The notes below the pieces were generated by a model. That model made no database searches. It was not told where the DNA came from and saw only the letters and a list, made by a program, of their open reading frames with translations. A DNA stretch of 64,000 nt from Cycas panzhihuaensis (Eukaryota; Cycadophyta), in contig CM041465.1 of NCBI GenBank assembly GCA_023213395.1, positions 235,421,741 through 235,485,740 on the forward strand, in the 5' to 3' direction. Below are positions 1-11,951 of this stretch, piece after piece. Each line of letters opens with the position of its first letter. Positions within the stretch are counted from its first letter, which is position 1. The translations under genes were made by a program, and so were the position numbers.

Positions 1-1135
1 GCCTCCCTTGCCTATCCAAAGAGTAGAGCAAAGTATATGATAAAGCATGTAATGAAAGGTGAAACTAATGAAATGAACTTATTTAGGAAGAGCAACAAAA
101 AAAGGCCTACTTTCAACCACAAAAGAAAAAAAAAATTAGATAAACCAGGTGTTACCTCACAAACAAGAGAAAGAGAGCTGAGGACCCTACTTCTAGGGTG
201 AAGGATGGCCCTTTTGAGAAGAGAGAGGACCTTGAAACTTAGAGATCTTACTATTGTTACCTTGGTAAGCCTTAGGAGAGAGTTATCTCACTGGTAAACC
301 CCTGTTTTAAACTTGTAGATTAGAGTTTCTACCCTATCATATCTGAGTAAGTGAAAGAAGGAGAGAGCTATTTTTTATTTATGAGAGAGTGAAAATGAAT
401 TTGACATTGAGTTTTTATATCCTAATTAGGTTTTTAGAGTGATTAGGGTTTGATCTAGGTAGGAAAAGACCCTATGTCACATGTCAGATTCATAATAAAT
501 ATGAATCTAGTCATTATCAGGCCGTAGTAGTCTATGGATAGTCACCCTACAATAAACTTCACAGTATCATAATTATTCATGCAGTACCATGAATATTATC
601 ATGGTGCAGGAAAACATAGGAAAAAAGAAAAGGATCTAGGAAATTCCTCAAAAGATTAGTCTTAGTGTGTAAGAATAAAATTTGGTGGACTAGTAATGGT
701 ATTAAGGGACTTTAGGCAGTGGTGGAGCCCCCCAAGTATGCAAAAAGGTGAAAAAATAAGCCCTAATGATCATGCAAAAAAGTACAAATAGGAAAATAAG
801 CCAGAGGACCATCATAGGGACCATTTAAGAGGCCAAAGATGAGTCAAAGTGGGTTGCCGGGGCCTGTGAGTACCCAAGAATACTAGGGAGGTGTCTCTTA
901 GAGCTATGTAGTGCCATAGGACCATGGTCCTGAGTCATCATAGGTTAGATCACAGTCACATGCACAAAGTAGGCAAGTAAACTAGGCATCAAAACATCCT
1001 ATACAATGATGTCACACCAATGGAATCATAGAAGCATCTCACCACACCATAATATGAACAGGCTGAGGGGTAGAGATATATACCTATACTTACTTATAAG
1101 ATGCTCTCCATGTCCATTCTAGTAGTTTGGAAATA
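1..1135 (-). mobile_element. 3' LTR (partial) of Tat-type gypsy element D
   Basis: This is the end of a long LTR whose other end lies outside the window. The boundary at 1135 is placed by comparison with the LTR ends at 15678, 39055 and 48256. All share the layout of a 'cctatacttac'-like stretch, a 'ccattc' core and a terminal 'gaaaca'-like end, followed by a 'ctRcc..cttggcag' block. D ends in 'ggaaata', so the terminal CA has mutated to TA. The sequence is clearly related to, but not the same subfamily as, the LTRs of A and B. It holds no coding region that I can support. Confidence 0.6.
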
Positions 1136-1155
1136 CTACCACCTTGGCAGTAGAA
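1136..1155 (-). promoter_or_regulatory. Polypurine-tract region of element D
   Basis: The bases next to the LTR read 'ctaccaccttggcag' on the plus strand, so the minus strand is purine-rich next to the LTR end. The same block follows the LTR in A (15679) and B (39056). It would prime plus-strand DNA synthesis. The tract is degenerate. Confidence 0.45.
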
Positions 1156-1639
1156 CCTCATCACTCAGGAGCATCTATCAATGGTGAATGTTCTCAATAC
1201 GAAAGAGTTAGTATTGTCTATCAATGCAAGTGTGTCATTATGCAAGGGGAATGGTGAATGTCATGACATATCATGTGGTCAAAGATGGAAATAAAGTAGT
1301 GTAGGGGTTGCCCATACATCGTGCAAGAGTTTAGTATGAAGGAACGGGGAATGGGGGGTGCCTCCATTACCCACGTATGTAATGTGAGTGCTATGTAGGG
1401 TTATGAACATAGTCAATAAGTGGATATGAACTAAAAAACCTGTGTACATAAAGAGTTAATATGTGAAAGCATTATTCCATGGGTGGTATGAGAGTAGAGT
1501 AGAGAATCAAATGATGGTCATTATAGTTTAACCTCATTAGTGGCCTACTTTCAAAGGTGCGAGGGTAGTAATAATGAAAAATACAGGATGATCCAGAAGT
1601 CTACATGACAGGTCAACCCATTAGGTTGCTTAGAAAGGG

Positions 1640-1929
1640 TCGTTTAGGAGGGGGAGACCACGCTTGAGGATGCGGCAAACAAGGCCATCTGCCTTAACAT
1701 TCAAATCTCAAGGAATATGCTAGATATCCATAGAGGAGAAGAGGGATAATAATAACTTGGCAGTCGATGCAAAGGACCTCAATCATGGGCAACGAACTTA
1801 GTAAACCTAGGTCATCTATGATATAATGATCTAGGAATCATAATGGAGGATGGTAGGGCCATAGTAAAATTGGAGTGCATCAGTAAGGGCTTCAATAATG
1901 CTTGTGTATTTAGTTTTTCTATTTGTATA
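1640..1929 (-). pseudogene. Archaeal-type RNase H fragment (element D)
   Basis: Reading the minus strand from 1929 downwards gives a broken frame with the blocks IIEALTDALQ and ILHYDS. Further on come a stop-interrupted VY, a DI-stop-HIP block and KADGLVCRIL. The same order of blocks occurs in A (16115-16525), B (39480-39894) and G (61994-62345). It matches the second RNase H that Tat elements carry downstream of integrase. The N-terminal third, including the first catalytic Asp, is missing because element C is inserted at 1930. Stops are mostly TAG. The domain order, not a database hit, supports the call. Confidence 0.6.
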
Positions 1930-4900
1930 TATTTCCCGACTACTTGGAATGGGTTTTGGCAAGTTGACTCAAGTAAGTGTAGGTATGCTTCTATCCTTTA
2001 CCTTTGTCACTTCTCCAGAAAGGTAAATTGAAGTATCTATTTTTCATTGCATGACTGATTGATACATTTGAGTGACCATCTTACATCTGCTTCTTGATCA
2101 TATTGCTTGACACTATTCTAGCCTATGATGATCACGGGACATGTATCCTGAGGGCACTCCACAACCCTCCTACGTGCCTCCATGTCGTCCCAAGTACCAA
2201 CTAGCCTATGTGATCCGTTCACACCCCCATTGCCACATCACATCTCTTAGCACCTTGCTAGGTGTGATTAGTATATTCCTATCAACTTGCCAGCTTCCTG
2301 GGAATCCTATCTCTCTAGTGCCCCATCTAATATAGGTCATCATTTCCTTATGACTATCCCCAGCCATCTAGATAGAGGGCCAAGCCCTCCTAGGCCTAGG
2401 GTACCCTCCTTTAGGGCTCTTAGACCCATCTTCTTCTTTTATTTTCTATTCTGTCACCACACTGTAATAAATGTCACAGTACCGTGGTAAACTTCATGGT
2501 ACCACAAAGTTTACTATAGGGCAACTATCATAAAATATTTTTTTAAATCTTTTATGGTAAATTTTATATTTTTTACAAAATTGCCATGTGGCTAAGTCAT
2601 ACCCTGAGTCCTAATCTAACCTTAATTGTCCAATTAAGCTAGGGTTAGATATAAAACCCAAAAAAGAACTCATTTCTCCCTCTTCTTTCACACTTTCTCC
2701 TCTCCTCCTTTACTTTCATAGGCGATTTTTCTACAGGAGCACCCTACAACATCTAGCACACCTGTGTTCTAGCTTGAGATCTGCCCTTTATAGCTCAGAT
2801 CCATGATAACAAGCCTAAGACAAAGCTTCTCTAAGCAAGGACATGCTCCAAGTCTCACTTCCACACACAAGCATCAGGTTTCATTAAGTTTTTTTCTTCA
2901 AGTTTCATAACCCACACAGGAATCTGCCTACAAACCTCGTAGGACTGCCTTCTTATGTTATTTTCCCAGGTAGATCTGCTACCAATCCATCCATAGTAGG
3001 TAACTATTCCATTTATATTTCATTTTGTTCCCTTTAAGTTCTTTCAAAATATATTAGAATATCTTGTACATCTCTTTTCTCAGTTTTTCCATCAAATATA
3101 GTAGGCATCCCCTCCATTTTTCCTTGTATGTCCTCCTTACCTTCTTACTTTCTCCTCATTTCTCTAAGGAGGCTATGAGGAGAGGTCCCAAAAGGGAGAA
3201 AGGAGCTAAGGTGGGTTCTACACCCAACAAGGCCTGCTCCTCAAGGGCAACCCCCTTCTCCCCTTTTCCTCTTCCTCTTTTGTGCCTTCCTTGAGCTACT
3301 AGAGAGCTCTTGGAAGAGAGGCCATTGCTGGTATTAGCATATGTTGCCCCTTGCTATGCTATTTCCAGCCCTAGGTGCCTTACATGGGCAGATTTTCTAG
3401 CCCTTAGTCATACCATACATCACTTTTGGGTGTTGGCTTAACCTTAAGTTACAAATGTTGCACATTGCAGCCTTTGCAACATCAACAACATTTACAACCT
3501 TTGTGTAACCTATCTCCTACACTTTTTGCTACTATTAGACTATCTAGATCTAATTTTTATGTGCTTGGATAGTGTGGAGGTGCATGCATTGGAGGGTTTG
3601 CCATTCTAAGGATAACCATCACTGTCCTTTTATCTTGTCTCACTTGCATTGAGAAGGTTGGAGATTGTTTCCTAAATAAAAGTTTACTTTGATTAAAGTA
3701 CTTTACTTGCATTATCTTTCACACTTTTGCATACACATATATACATATATACTTGGCATCCTAGTAGCCCATTGGGAAAGGGGGGAGTACTCATTGATTG
3801 TAGGTTTCACTACATTGCTCGTAGAGAAGAAAGAAATGCATGAATCTGGGTACATCTCCTTCATTCTTTTCCCTTGCCACTTGTCTTTAGCATAATCTTT
3901 TCCTCTCTTTTTTTTTTTACCTTTTCCTTTTAGTTTAGGGAAGGTAAGGAAGCCCCAACACCATTTCTCTATGTTGCCTATATGTTGGGAAAGAAAAAGG
4001 GAAGCACATGCAGTATAAGAGAATGTCCTTATTCAGTTGCATGGTCCTCTAGGTTTGTCATTCTTTTCTCTTTGTAGATCTTTTTCTTTTTGTCTTAAGC
4101 TTACTTGTTTGTATAGGTGAACATAAAAGGAAAAAGAGAAAAGAAACAAGTTTGCATCTACCACTTACATATGCATAATATGCTTCTACTTCTAGGAAAG
4201 GGCATGAGATAGGAACCATATCCTTTCACTTTCTTACTTGATTGCACGTATTTCCTCTTGGCCTCATATCGTTTACATGCATGCTTGTACTTGATTGGCT
4301 TGCCTCCTTTATTCCTTTTTCTCCCACTAAAAATGAAAAGAGAGTGAGATTTTGCATTTGAGAGTAAACGAGAGCATATTTACTATTTTTATATTTTTTA
4401 TCTCTTGTTTGTAACAAACATAACAACTTACACATCACTTCACCATCATGCATAGAAGGTCAAACACTTCACACATAAGATGGTGGAAGCCTCTTCTGCC
4501 ATTGCCTCTTGTCCTCTAAACTCACTTTGGGTGGGTTAGCCTAAAGAGGATTTTTCCGCTAGGACATCCTTTTCCAATCCCCTCACATCTACACTAGTTA
4601 GGTAGCCTGTGACATCTTCTCCTTTAGGTCGGTCCTGCACATGAGGTGGCTATCCAACACCATTTTAAAAAGCGCATACCTCTCCTATCACTCATCCGAA
4701 TACATCCCATTCATATCCATCTATTTTCTATGAGGATTCATTCCCTCATTTAGTCTTGCCCTTCCTTTCTGGCCATTCAAGGGTGGGAAGACCTACGTCT
4801 TGAGGTTACTCAGGAAACCGAGGATATACCTAGCTCTTGCTACCCTCAAAACCAAAATTGAGTTACCCAGAGGGGAGTTGTGAGCTATTTGTGGGTCCTA

Positions 4901-5036
4901 AACCTACATTTTGATGTACGGATGCCCTATGTAGGTGATTTCTTTCACTTATTGGATTGACTCTATATTTTAGAGCCCTCCATCGATTAATCTAATCCTA
5001 ACCAAATGTGGTTACCATCCCATAGATGTGATTCCA
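1930..5036 (+). mobile_element. 5' LTR of Tat-type gypsy element C
   Basis: The sequence runs in the opposite orientation to D and matches the reverse complement of the B LTRs along its length. The start aligns 'tatttcccgac' with the B terminus 'tgtttcctggct'. The interior repeats the motifs 'cctatgatgatcacgggac' and 'agccctcctaggcctaggg'. The end is 'gattcca', directly followed by a primer site. At about 3.1 kb it is close to the 3.0-kb LTRs of B, so C belongs to the B subfamily. The first two bases no longer read TG. ORFs inside it, such as 3064-3294, look accidental. Confidence 0.7.
2650..2656 (+). promoter_or_regulatory. TATA box of the element C LTR
   Basis: TATAAAA sits in 'gttagatataaaaccc' after a block ('gattaagctagggtt'-like) that is conserved in the other LTRs. 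In B the matching position on the minus strand reads TATAAAG (38323-38329). This is probably the RNA polymerase II promoter that starts the genomic RNA. Confidence 0.5.
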
Positions 5037-5037
5037 C

Positions 5038-5054
5038 TAGTGATTATACTGGGG
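5038..5054 (+). promoter_or_regulatory. Primer-binding site of element C
   Basis: One base after the LTR the sequence reads TAGTGATTATACTGGGG. Element A has TGGCGACCATACTAGGG and element B TGGCAACCATACTAGGG at the same place, so this is a mutated copy of the same site. Such sites pair with the 3' end of a host tRNA, which primes reverse transcription. The tRNA is not the initiator Met used by the copia elements here. I cannot name it from sequence alone. Confidence 0.6.
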
Positions 5055-5199
5055 ACCTGCCAGTAAGGAAATCATTCTTTCCTCCTTCTTGTTGGTGCTG
5101 CTTTCTCTTGGTAGCTCTCCTTTTTAGTTTTGTTGGATAGCCCCCAACTTGTACACCACTTTATCTCTCCTTTCTTCTAACCAATAGGCAAGACTTGTA

Positions 5200-6757
5200 T
5201 GCAACAATTCTCATGCTGCTTACGAGGTATACCTCTACTATTAGAGGACTCCTTATATCACTCCCTTCCTACATTGGATCCCAATTTAATTATGAAGGGA
5301 TCTCTTTCAGATTGGGCATAGCATGCTTATGTGTCTGATTTGCTCTAGCCTTCTAGTTCCTTCCAGGGGTTCACTCAAGGGAGTGAAGATCCTATCTTTT
5401 ATCTAGATGACCAGTAATACCCACAACCCCACCATCCCTCTACTCACGAAGTAGAGCCTTCCCCCCTCTAGAGTTTTACCACCATAATGGTGATGCTCAT
5501 GATGATCGTTCTATGGGGTCTTCTTCATATGAGGTTTCATCCACCTCTTACGATTAGGTAAATACCCCTCCCGCTGATGTAGTAGAAGCCCTTAGCTAAT
5601 GTTTCCAAGTTGCCCATCTCCAAACACATCCTAAGTAGTTTGAGAATGTCTTACGAAGTGTTGTGCTTCCTTCTTCTATGCCTCCCTTACCTTTCTCATC
5701 CCATTCAACTTCCATAGCTATGATAAGCCTACCTCTTACCTCATCTTCTTCTCCCCATGGTTTACGTTCCTTGAGGACCACCTAAGGCATGCCTTCTTCC
5801 CAACTCAGGTTGAACATATCCCTATCTAGTCTAACGACTATTCCTCCTTTGACCATTGTCTATCCACTGCCTACTAGACCTAGGGGACTTACATATGCCT
5901 CTACTTTTAGTCACATGGGGCCTACCCCCACACACTCTCAACTCTAACCTAGGGACTCTTCTCTCTACGTGCCTCCTGGTTACACCTCTCAACTATAGGG
6001 GCATGGTAAAGAGAACTCCCTTCCTACTTATGAGATGGACCCTTTGCACCCATATGGGGTCGCACCATCCACGGGTAGCCAATATGGGTAAAATCTAGTC
6101 CCTCACCCCTCTTTTCTGTCATCTTGTGTTGCACCTCATATTGTGCCTTTGAAAGGTGTGCCAACCCCCTCCCAAGATATTTTACCTCAAGCTCATTTCC
6201 AATAAGGAGCATTTCCTCAAGAAGGGATGGGTCCATCATATCCATCTGCTCCTATGCATGCCCCTTCAAATGTGGGATTCGTATCCTCTCACTAAACAAT
6301 GGGGGGATAACATCCCATTTCAAACCAAACCCTCCAAGGAGGATTCAAGTAACCTTACCCACCTCCTCTTCCAGCTTCCATTGACCCTATGGTCCAATCG
6401 AGGGCACGCCTCTTTATGGACTATTGATTAACGCCCCTATCCATCGAGGTACTAAGAACTAATTTACTGCCTCACCCTCTTGAGGTCCCTAATTTTGATG
6501 GGACTTTGTCACATGACCCAACAGAGCATGTCTGTAGTTTTTCTATGGCATGCGTTAGTTATTGGGCCTATGACCACATTCTTATAAAACTTTTCCTACA
6601 ATCCCTTCAAGGTGATGCCCTCAAGTGGTTTCATCGCCTACTTGCACATTCTATTTTTTTATTTCAATAGCTCATGGATGAATTCATTAATTACTTTGAC
6701 ATAGATCATCTATTCGAGATAGAGATGAAATCCCTTTTATCTCTAACGCATGCCTAA
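5200..6757 (+). pseudogene. gag: Broken gag of Tat element C
   Basis: The translated plus strand, across frameshifts and TAG stops, repeats the gag of A and B. It starts with a CLRG.PLLLEDS-like block near 5215, followed by a long Pro/Ser/His-rich region (5400-6400) with the 'GYTSQ' and 'DPLHPYG'-like blocks. It then gives DPTEHVCSFSMACVSY (about 6515) and QGDALKWFHRLL (about 6609-6645). The last clear block is LMDEFINYFDIDHLFE at 6670, the start of the Retrotrans_gag core. Homology stops near 6757 after SLLSL, well before the zinc knuckle, so the element is cut there and has no protease or pol. Gag would form the virus-like particle. The product cannot be made as it stands. Confidence 0.65.
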
Positions 6758-8085
6758 GTCTCACCTACTCCTAATTAACCTAAGAGAAGCATGGGAGCAT
6801 GAGAAGAAAGGTGGGAAGGGGATTACCCTTGGAGAGTAGGACTAAGTGGGGGCTCCCCCCACTTACTCTCTTGACCCAACCTTTGTGGATCTTCTCCTAC
6901 TGCTTCCTTAAGGAAAACTAGCGAAGGAAAGGTGAAAACCTAGAAATAACAAGCTAAACTCAATGGAAACAGTGTTTGCTACAGTCAAACAAGAAGAAAG
7001 CAAGCAAACAAACTAGGAAATGAGTCTAACATAGAGATAACATACCACAAATCCTAAAAAAAGGGTCTACTGGGCTAAATATAGGGTAGGTTTCCCCCTG
7101 CAACCAGTGGAGAGGAGGGTTCCTGCAAGGTTTCATAGGAGATACCCCAAGAGGTGGCTGAAAGAGACACTTACTGGAGTGAGTTGGAATAGAACCACAC
7201 ATAAGCTTGCATAAGAACATCTAGAGAGAAGCTTCCCACCCTGGAGAAGGGTCATTGCAGGTGGATCCTAGCCTGGAGTTATAGGAAATGCAGGCCTATA
7301 GGTGTACATGTGGGAGGAAGAGAGAAGGAGTAGAAACTGCAGCAGAAAATAGTTATGTTGGAGAGCAAGAAAAGATCTAAGAGAGGTAAAATGATGAGGG
7401 TTTTGAGATGTATACCCATTCTAGCCCTAAATAAGCGAATAGGGTGTGAATAGGGTTGAGTTAGATGTGAGGCCACGTGGCAATTCCATAGAAAAAGTGA
7501 GAATTGCCACAGTAGTTTTTAAAAAATAATTTGCAACAATCGCATCGCAGTAAACTTTGTGGTACTACTAAGTTTACATCGGTGCAGGACTAGAAAGCCA
7601 GAATGGAAATAATCTAGGTTCTGGGAGCCTTGGAAGGTGATATGGTAGGCCTGAGAGGGGCTAGCCCTCCTGTCTAGGTGGCTAGAACAGTCCAAAAGGC
7701 ATATGGACAATGCCAAAAGGGGTATCAATGACTAAAGGTCCCAGAAATGAGGTGATAAGAGCTTAAAATCAGGGCATGAAGGGGTCATATAAATCAAATG
7801 AAGCTTGAGGCGATGTGGAGGTAGCACAGAGGGTCGTAAAGTGCCATGGTGATGCCTACCTTATGGAAAGGTCAGTCCCACTGGGTCGTCATAGGCTCAC
7901 AATATGATAAGCAGCATGACCAGGCAACTGATGCGAAGTGATCATGTAAATAAGGCAAGCAATCATGCAATGAGGTAGTGCTTCTATCAACCTTTCCAAA
8001 GGAATAGTATGAGTGAAAAGGAAGAAACATACCTAAGTTTACCTAAGTCAACCTGTATGTGTCTATTCCTGGTAGCCGCGAAACA
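6758..8085 (-). mobile_element. Truncated LTR fragment, B-like, minus orientation
   Basis: From about 7430 the sequence follows the B LTR: 'gaattgccacagtag' followed by an A-run, then repeated 'ggtac'-type motifs. A block 'ggggctagccctcctgtc', a 'gggtcgtcataggct' block and a terminal 'ggtagccgcgaaaca' at 8085 come next. The first few hundred bases match only loosely. The start is not a true LTR end, so this is the terminal part of an LTR joined to the truncated gag of C. It could be the far LTR of D, but D's own LTR is less similar than B's. No coding region is seen. Confidence 0.55.
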
Positions 8086-8820
8086 CACACCTTCAAAGAA
8101 TTGGGACTACTTTATTAAATATTGTTGATAGATCCACTAAGTATATTGAGGCTCATTGTGGCTATGCTTATTCACTTTTACCTTCACCACTTGGAGTTGT
8201 AAATAATGACACATCAAATACCTCATCGTAGATTATGGATACTAGAGTAACATAACACATGACTTGTCATCACTAGTTCTTTTAATATTTTGACTCTAAA
8301 GTTTGTGGTGTTGTATACATGGTTGATAAATCATCTTAGCCAGTTGAAGGACTTAGAACTATTTGCCTGAAACTCCTAGGCCTTCAAGATTTTACCCTTG
8401 TTAATGTTTTATATATTCCTACTCTGAAGTAGAACCTACTCTTCTTGTCCACCCTTGTCTCTTATAGTTTTAATTTAAGTGTAACTACAAATAATCAAAC
8501 TCTCTATGTCATTCACCCTCCTTCAAATGTTATGGTTATGACTAGAATTCTTGATGGCAAGCTTTTTTGCCTAACTAACTCACCATCCTCTAAAGCTAAC
8601 TATGTTGATGATGACTCTACTTTTACCACAACCCTGACTTCTCAAACATTGTCCCAAGTGGCCCTATGGCATGCTCATATGGTTCATATCAAAATTGATT
8701 ATTTAAGAGAACTATATGCCACTCTTCCTAGTATGCCTAGGCTCTCCTCTAAGTCCTTCAAATGCAAAGCATGTGTCATTGCCAAATCTCAAAGACAACC
8801 CTTTCCTTGTAGTTAGTGGA
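8086..8820 (+). pseudogene. Copia E1: protease remnant and GAG-pre-integrase
   Basis: A decayed Ty1/copia pol starts here. Near 8222-8275 the frame reads IMDTRVT, a stop, then HMTCHH, the usual copia protease start with the catalytic 'D-S/T-G' changed to DTR. The longest open stretch (8445-8816) ends in the GAG-pre-integrase region, with LWHAHMVHI, the CKACVIAK zinc-finger half and QRQPFPCS. Gag and the 5' LTR are missing because the sequence abuts the LTR end at 8085. It is interrupted by stops, mostly TAG. The family assignment rests on the pol order PR-INT-RT-RH, which continues to 11530. Confidence 0.75.
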
Positions 8821-8829
8821 AATCTAGCC

Positions 8830-9510
8830 AACCTTTATAGCTTGTACACTTAGATATATGCAGTCTTATGCCTATCCCTTCTCTCAAACAGAAGTGGTAC
8901 TATATTACTTTCATTGATGATTTTACCAAGAAAGTATAGGTTGCTTTTCTTGCAAAGAAAGATGAAGCTTTTTCTATGTTTCAAGCTTTCAAGGCCCACA
9001 TAGAAAATGAATTTAGATTCAAGATCAAAATACTTGACTAATAATGATAATGAGTACACATCTAATGAGTTTGAATCATACCTATGTTAGCATGGAATCA
9101 AATATTAGACCACTATTGTAGGCACACCCTAGCAAAATAGAGTTATTGGGCATATGAATAGGACCATCATGAACATCGATCATACTATGCTACTATATAA
9201 GAATGTCCCTACCTATCTTTGGGCTGAGGCTATCTAGACTACTATGTATTACATCAACATTATTAGTCCCTCTAAGCTTGGCCCCTCTCCACATGAAATG
9301 TGGTATGGACAAACCCCCTATATCTCCCATTTCAAAATTTTTGGCTCTACTTATTATGCTCACATTCTGGAGGAACATAGAAATAAGCTCCAAGATAGAG
9401 CCCTCAAAGGCATCTTTGTCAGATACCCTATGGACAAAAAGGGGTATAAGGTTTTTATACATTCACAATGCAAAATTATCATTATTAGATGTTATATTTG
9501 TAGAGACTGA
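8830..9510 (+). pseudogene. Copia E1: integrase core
   Basis: Integrase would insert the cDNA in the nucleus. The frame continues with LVHLDICS, carrying the first catalytic Asp, and YYITFIDDFTKKV. The NDNEYTSNEF block carries the second Asp region. A stop-broken GTP-x-QNRVIGHMNRTI block follows, where the usual Glu of 'VIERMNRT' is replaced by Gly. The downstream stretch 9244-9510 has the conserved PHEMWYGQTPYISHFKIFG and ALKGIFVRY blocks. Several stops and a frameshift near 9025-9045 make it inactive. Confidence 0.75.
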
Positions 9511-10060
9511 AGATCAATTACTCAACTTGACTCTAAGATACCTTCATATCGATTTAATGATGCTACTAAATTTGATGTCCAGATTCCAAAATTTAGTGGG
9601 GGAGATGCTTAACAGTTGCTCAAAATCTTGGAATCTTATAATAGATCCCTAGAGGATATAATTTATGACTCCCTAGTAATGTGTGTACATCTAGCACTAT
9701 CATTTGTAAATAGCCAAGTTGATAAAGGCAAAGCCATAATAGAAGGACCATCTTCTCTAAGATTAGTGGCTGGCCCATCTTCTCTAGCATCGTCAACTTC
9801 CCCTATACTAAACATTTCACATGATCTTTTTTAGGATCAAAACAAAGACCAAGAGGCTATGGAAATGAAAACCTCATTCTCAACTCGCGGTTTTCATGAA
9901 GCCTACCAGCTACACAAGGATATATGACCAAATGAGGTAGGAAAAACTAGCACTAGAAGTGCCCATAGAGCAAGGATACATGAATCACTTTATGTTGAGC
10001 TTGAACCAACAAAATTACACCTTGCTCTTAATGAAGAGCCCCTAATGTACCAAGAAGCTA
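9511..10060 (+). other. Copia E1: integrase-RT linker
   Basis: This stretch has the Ser-rich, poorly conserved character of the copia linker between integrase and reverse transcriptase. An example is the SSLRLVAGPSSLASSTS block at about 9750-9800. There is no domain in it that I recognise, and it is broken by stops. Confidence 0.45.
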
Positions 10061-10777
10061 TATATCATATAGCTTGGAGAAATTCCAGGAACAAAGAGTA
10101 CTAATCTCTTATCAAGAATGATACATGGGAGCTTGTTGATCTACCACTTAGAAGAAAGGTAATTCAAAACAAATGGATGTTTAAAAATAAGTACAGACCA
10201 GATGGCACCCTAGAAAAACATAAGGTGAGGTTAGTAACAAAAGGATTCATGTAAAGGCAAGACATTAACTACACTAAAATATTTGCTCCTACAGCTAAGT
10301 GTCCTACAATCAAAACTCTGATAGCCTTGGTTGCTCAACAAGATTGGAAAATCCACCAACTCAATGGTAAGTCTCCATTTCTTAATGGGGACCTTAAAGA
10401 ATAAATTTACATGGCTCAATTAGAAGGATACAAGATTTTTGGTCAGGAGCATAAGGTTTACAAGCTCAAAAAGTCCTTGTATAGCCCAAAGCAAACCCCT
10501 TGTGCTTAGTTTACCAAGTTATCTAAAAGAATGAGGTAACTTGGATATAAGGTTTATGATTATTAAGATATTGATGTAACATTATTCATCGAGTGCCAAA
10601 ATGATGAAGTCACTTACCTCTTAATCTTTGTGGATGATATACTAATAAGAGGGAATAGTGAACAAGTAATCAGCAATCTAAAGAAGGACCTTACTAAAGA
10701 ATGGCAAAATATTTCTCTCCCAAGAAAAATATATCAACAATCTTCTCACAAAGTTTCAATTAGAAGGTGATCGACTA
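10061..10777 (+). pseudogene. Copia E1: reverse transcriptase
   Basis: The translated frame shows the copia RT blocks in order: VIQNKWMFKNKYRPDGTLEK, APTAKCPTIKTLIAL, DWKIHQLNGKSPFLNGDL and VYKLKKSLYSPKQTP. LIFVDDILI comes last (near 10620-10650). The catalytic FVDD motif is intact, although the usual Asp in 'QMDVK.AFLNG' is now Asn. Stops are mainly TAG. RT copies the RNA genome into DNA in the particle. This copy is dead. Confidence 0.8.
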
Positions 10778-11530
10778 GTGGTTACACCTATGGAATCTAA
10801 TATTAAATTCTTAGCTGATGGTGACACTAGGGAGGTAGACACAATACTCTACAAGCAACTTGCAGGTAGTCTCATCTATACTACTAATACAAGGCTAGAT
10901 ATTACATACTCTATCAGTATTCTTATAAGGTTCATGAAAAATCCTAAGCAAAATCACTAGCAAGTTGTAATATGAGTGTTAAGGTACCTAAAGATGACTA
11001 GTAAATATGATCTGTTATATGAACCTAATGCAGAATTTAAACTTTATATATACATAGACTCAAACTTTACCAGAGATAAAGACACAGGAAGATTTACATC
11101 TAGGTACATAACATTTCTTGGAATAGCACCAATATCATGGAGATCTAGATGGCAAAAGATAGTTGTAGACTCAACTACTGAAGCTGAATATATTAATACT
11201 TCTGAGATAAGTAAGGAGGTGATATGGATTAAAAAATTATTGAATACATTAAATGCCACCTAAATAAGTTCTAATAGCATAGATGTAGATAATAAATCTA
11301 CAATCCAAATGGCTAAAAATCCTATATTTCATGATTATACCAAATATATAAATATGAAAATCCATAGGATTAGAGAACTAGTTCATGATGGCACAATTCA
11401 ACTGGAGTACTACCCCACAGTAGATCAAGTGGTTGATATCTTTACCAAACCACTAAAGAGGGTGAAGTTTAAATAGTTCTAAAAGCAACTTGACCTTAAG
11501 GCCTCCATCTCTGATTGATTGAAGGAGATG
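10778..11530 (+). pseudogene. Copia E1: RNase H
   Basis: Two open stretches (10778-10960 and 10976-11263) carry the classical end of copia pol. The first has YKQLAGSLIYTTNTRLDITY. The second has IYIDSNFTRDKDTGRFTSRY, WRSRWQKIVVDSTTEAEYIN and EVIWIKKLLNTL, with the DSTTEAEY catalytic Glu block intact. Beyond a stop come VDNKSTIQMAKNPIFH, ELVHDGTIQLEYYP and VVDIFTKPL, the end of the polyprotein. RNase H removes the RNA strand of the hybrid. The frame is broken. Confidence 0.8.
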
Positions 11531-11544
11531 ACAATAGGACCATC

Positions 11545-11660
11545 ATACTCTGTCTCATTCGTGAAAACCCCTTATGGGCATGGAAGGACAAGAGTAAGTC
11601 TCTGCTCTATCCCATTTGTGAAAATCCCTTATGGGCATGAAAGGATAAGGGTTATATCAT
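11545..11660 (+). repeat. Two-copy tandem repeat behind copia E1 pol
   Basis: Two diverged copies of a unit of about 57 bases lie side by side: 'gtgaaaaccccttatgggca' and 'gtgaaaatcccttatgggca' mark them, at about 11561 and 11618. A weaker echo follows near 11675. The stretch 11531-11951 has no coding region and is the 3' untranslated part of the element. Confidence 0.6.
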
Positions 11661-11940
11661 TTTAGAAAATTGGAACCTATGAAAACCTAAAAGGGCATAG
11701 GGGATGACCAAATGGTATATGGAGACTGAGTAGATTTTAGCTATAAAATTCATTATATTGATTAGCAATCTAGCTTTATTTAAAGAGGCACCTAAGTCAG
11801 GTTAGTAGATTAGAAAATCTATGGGTTTTCTTCCCTATGAGGGTTCCCCACAAAAGTGTCATAGTAGTTTACTTTATAAGAGGCTCAAATGAAGACCTCA
11901 TATGATAGAATAAAATAGGATGAAATGGCCTTCTACCATT

Positions 11941-11951
11941 AAGAGGGAGAC
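11941..11951 (+). promoter_or_regulatory. Polypurine tract of copia E1
   Basis: AAGAGGGAGAC stands directly before the putative LTR start TG. It is the expected primer for plus-strand DNA synthesis. Confidence 0.5.
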
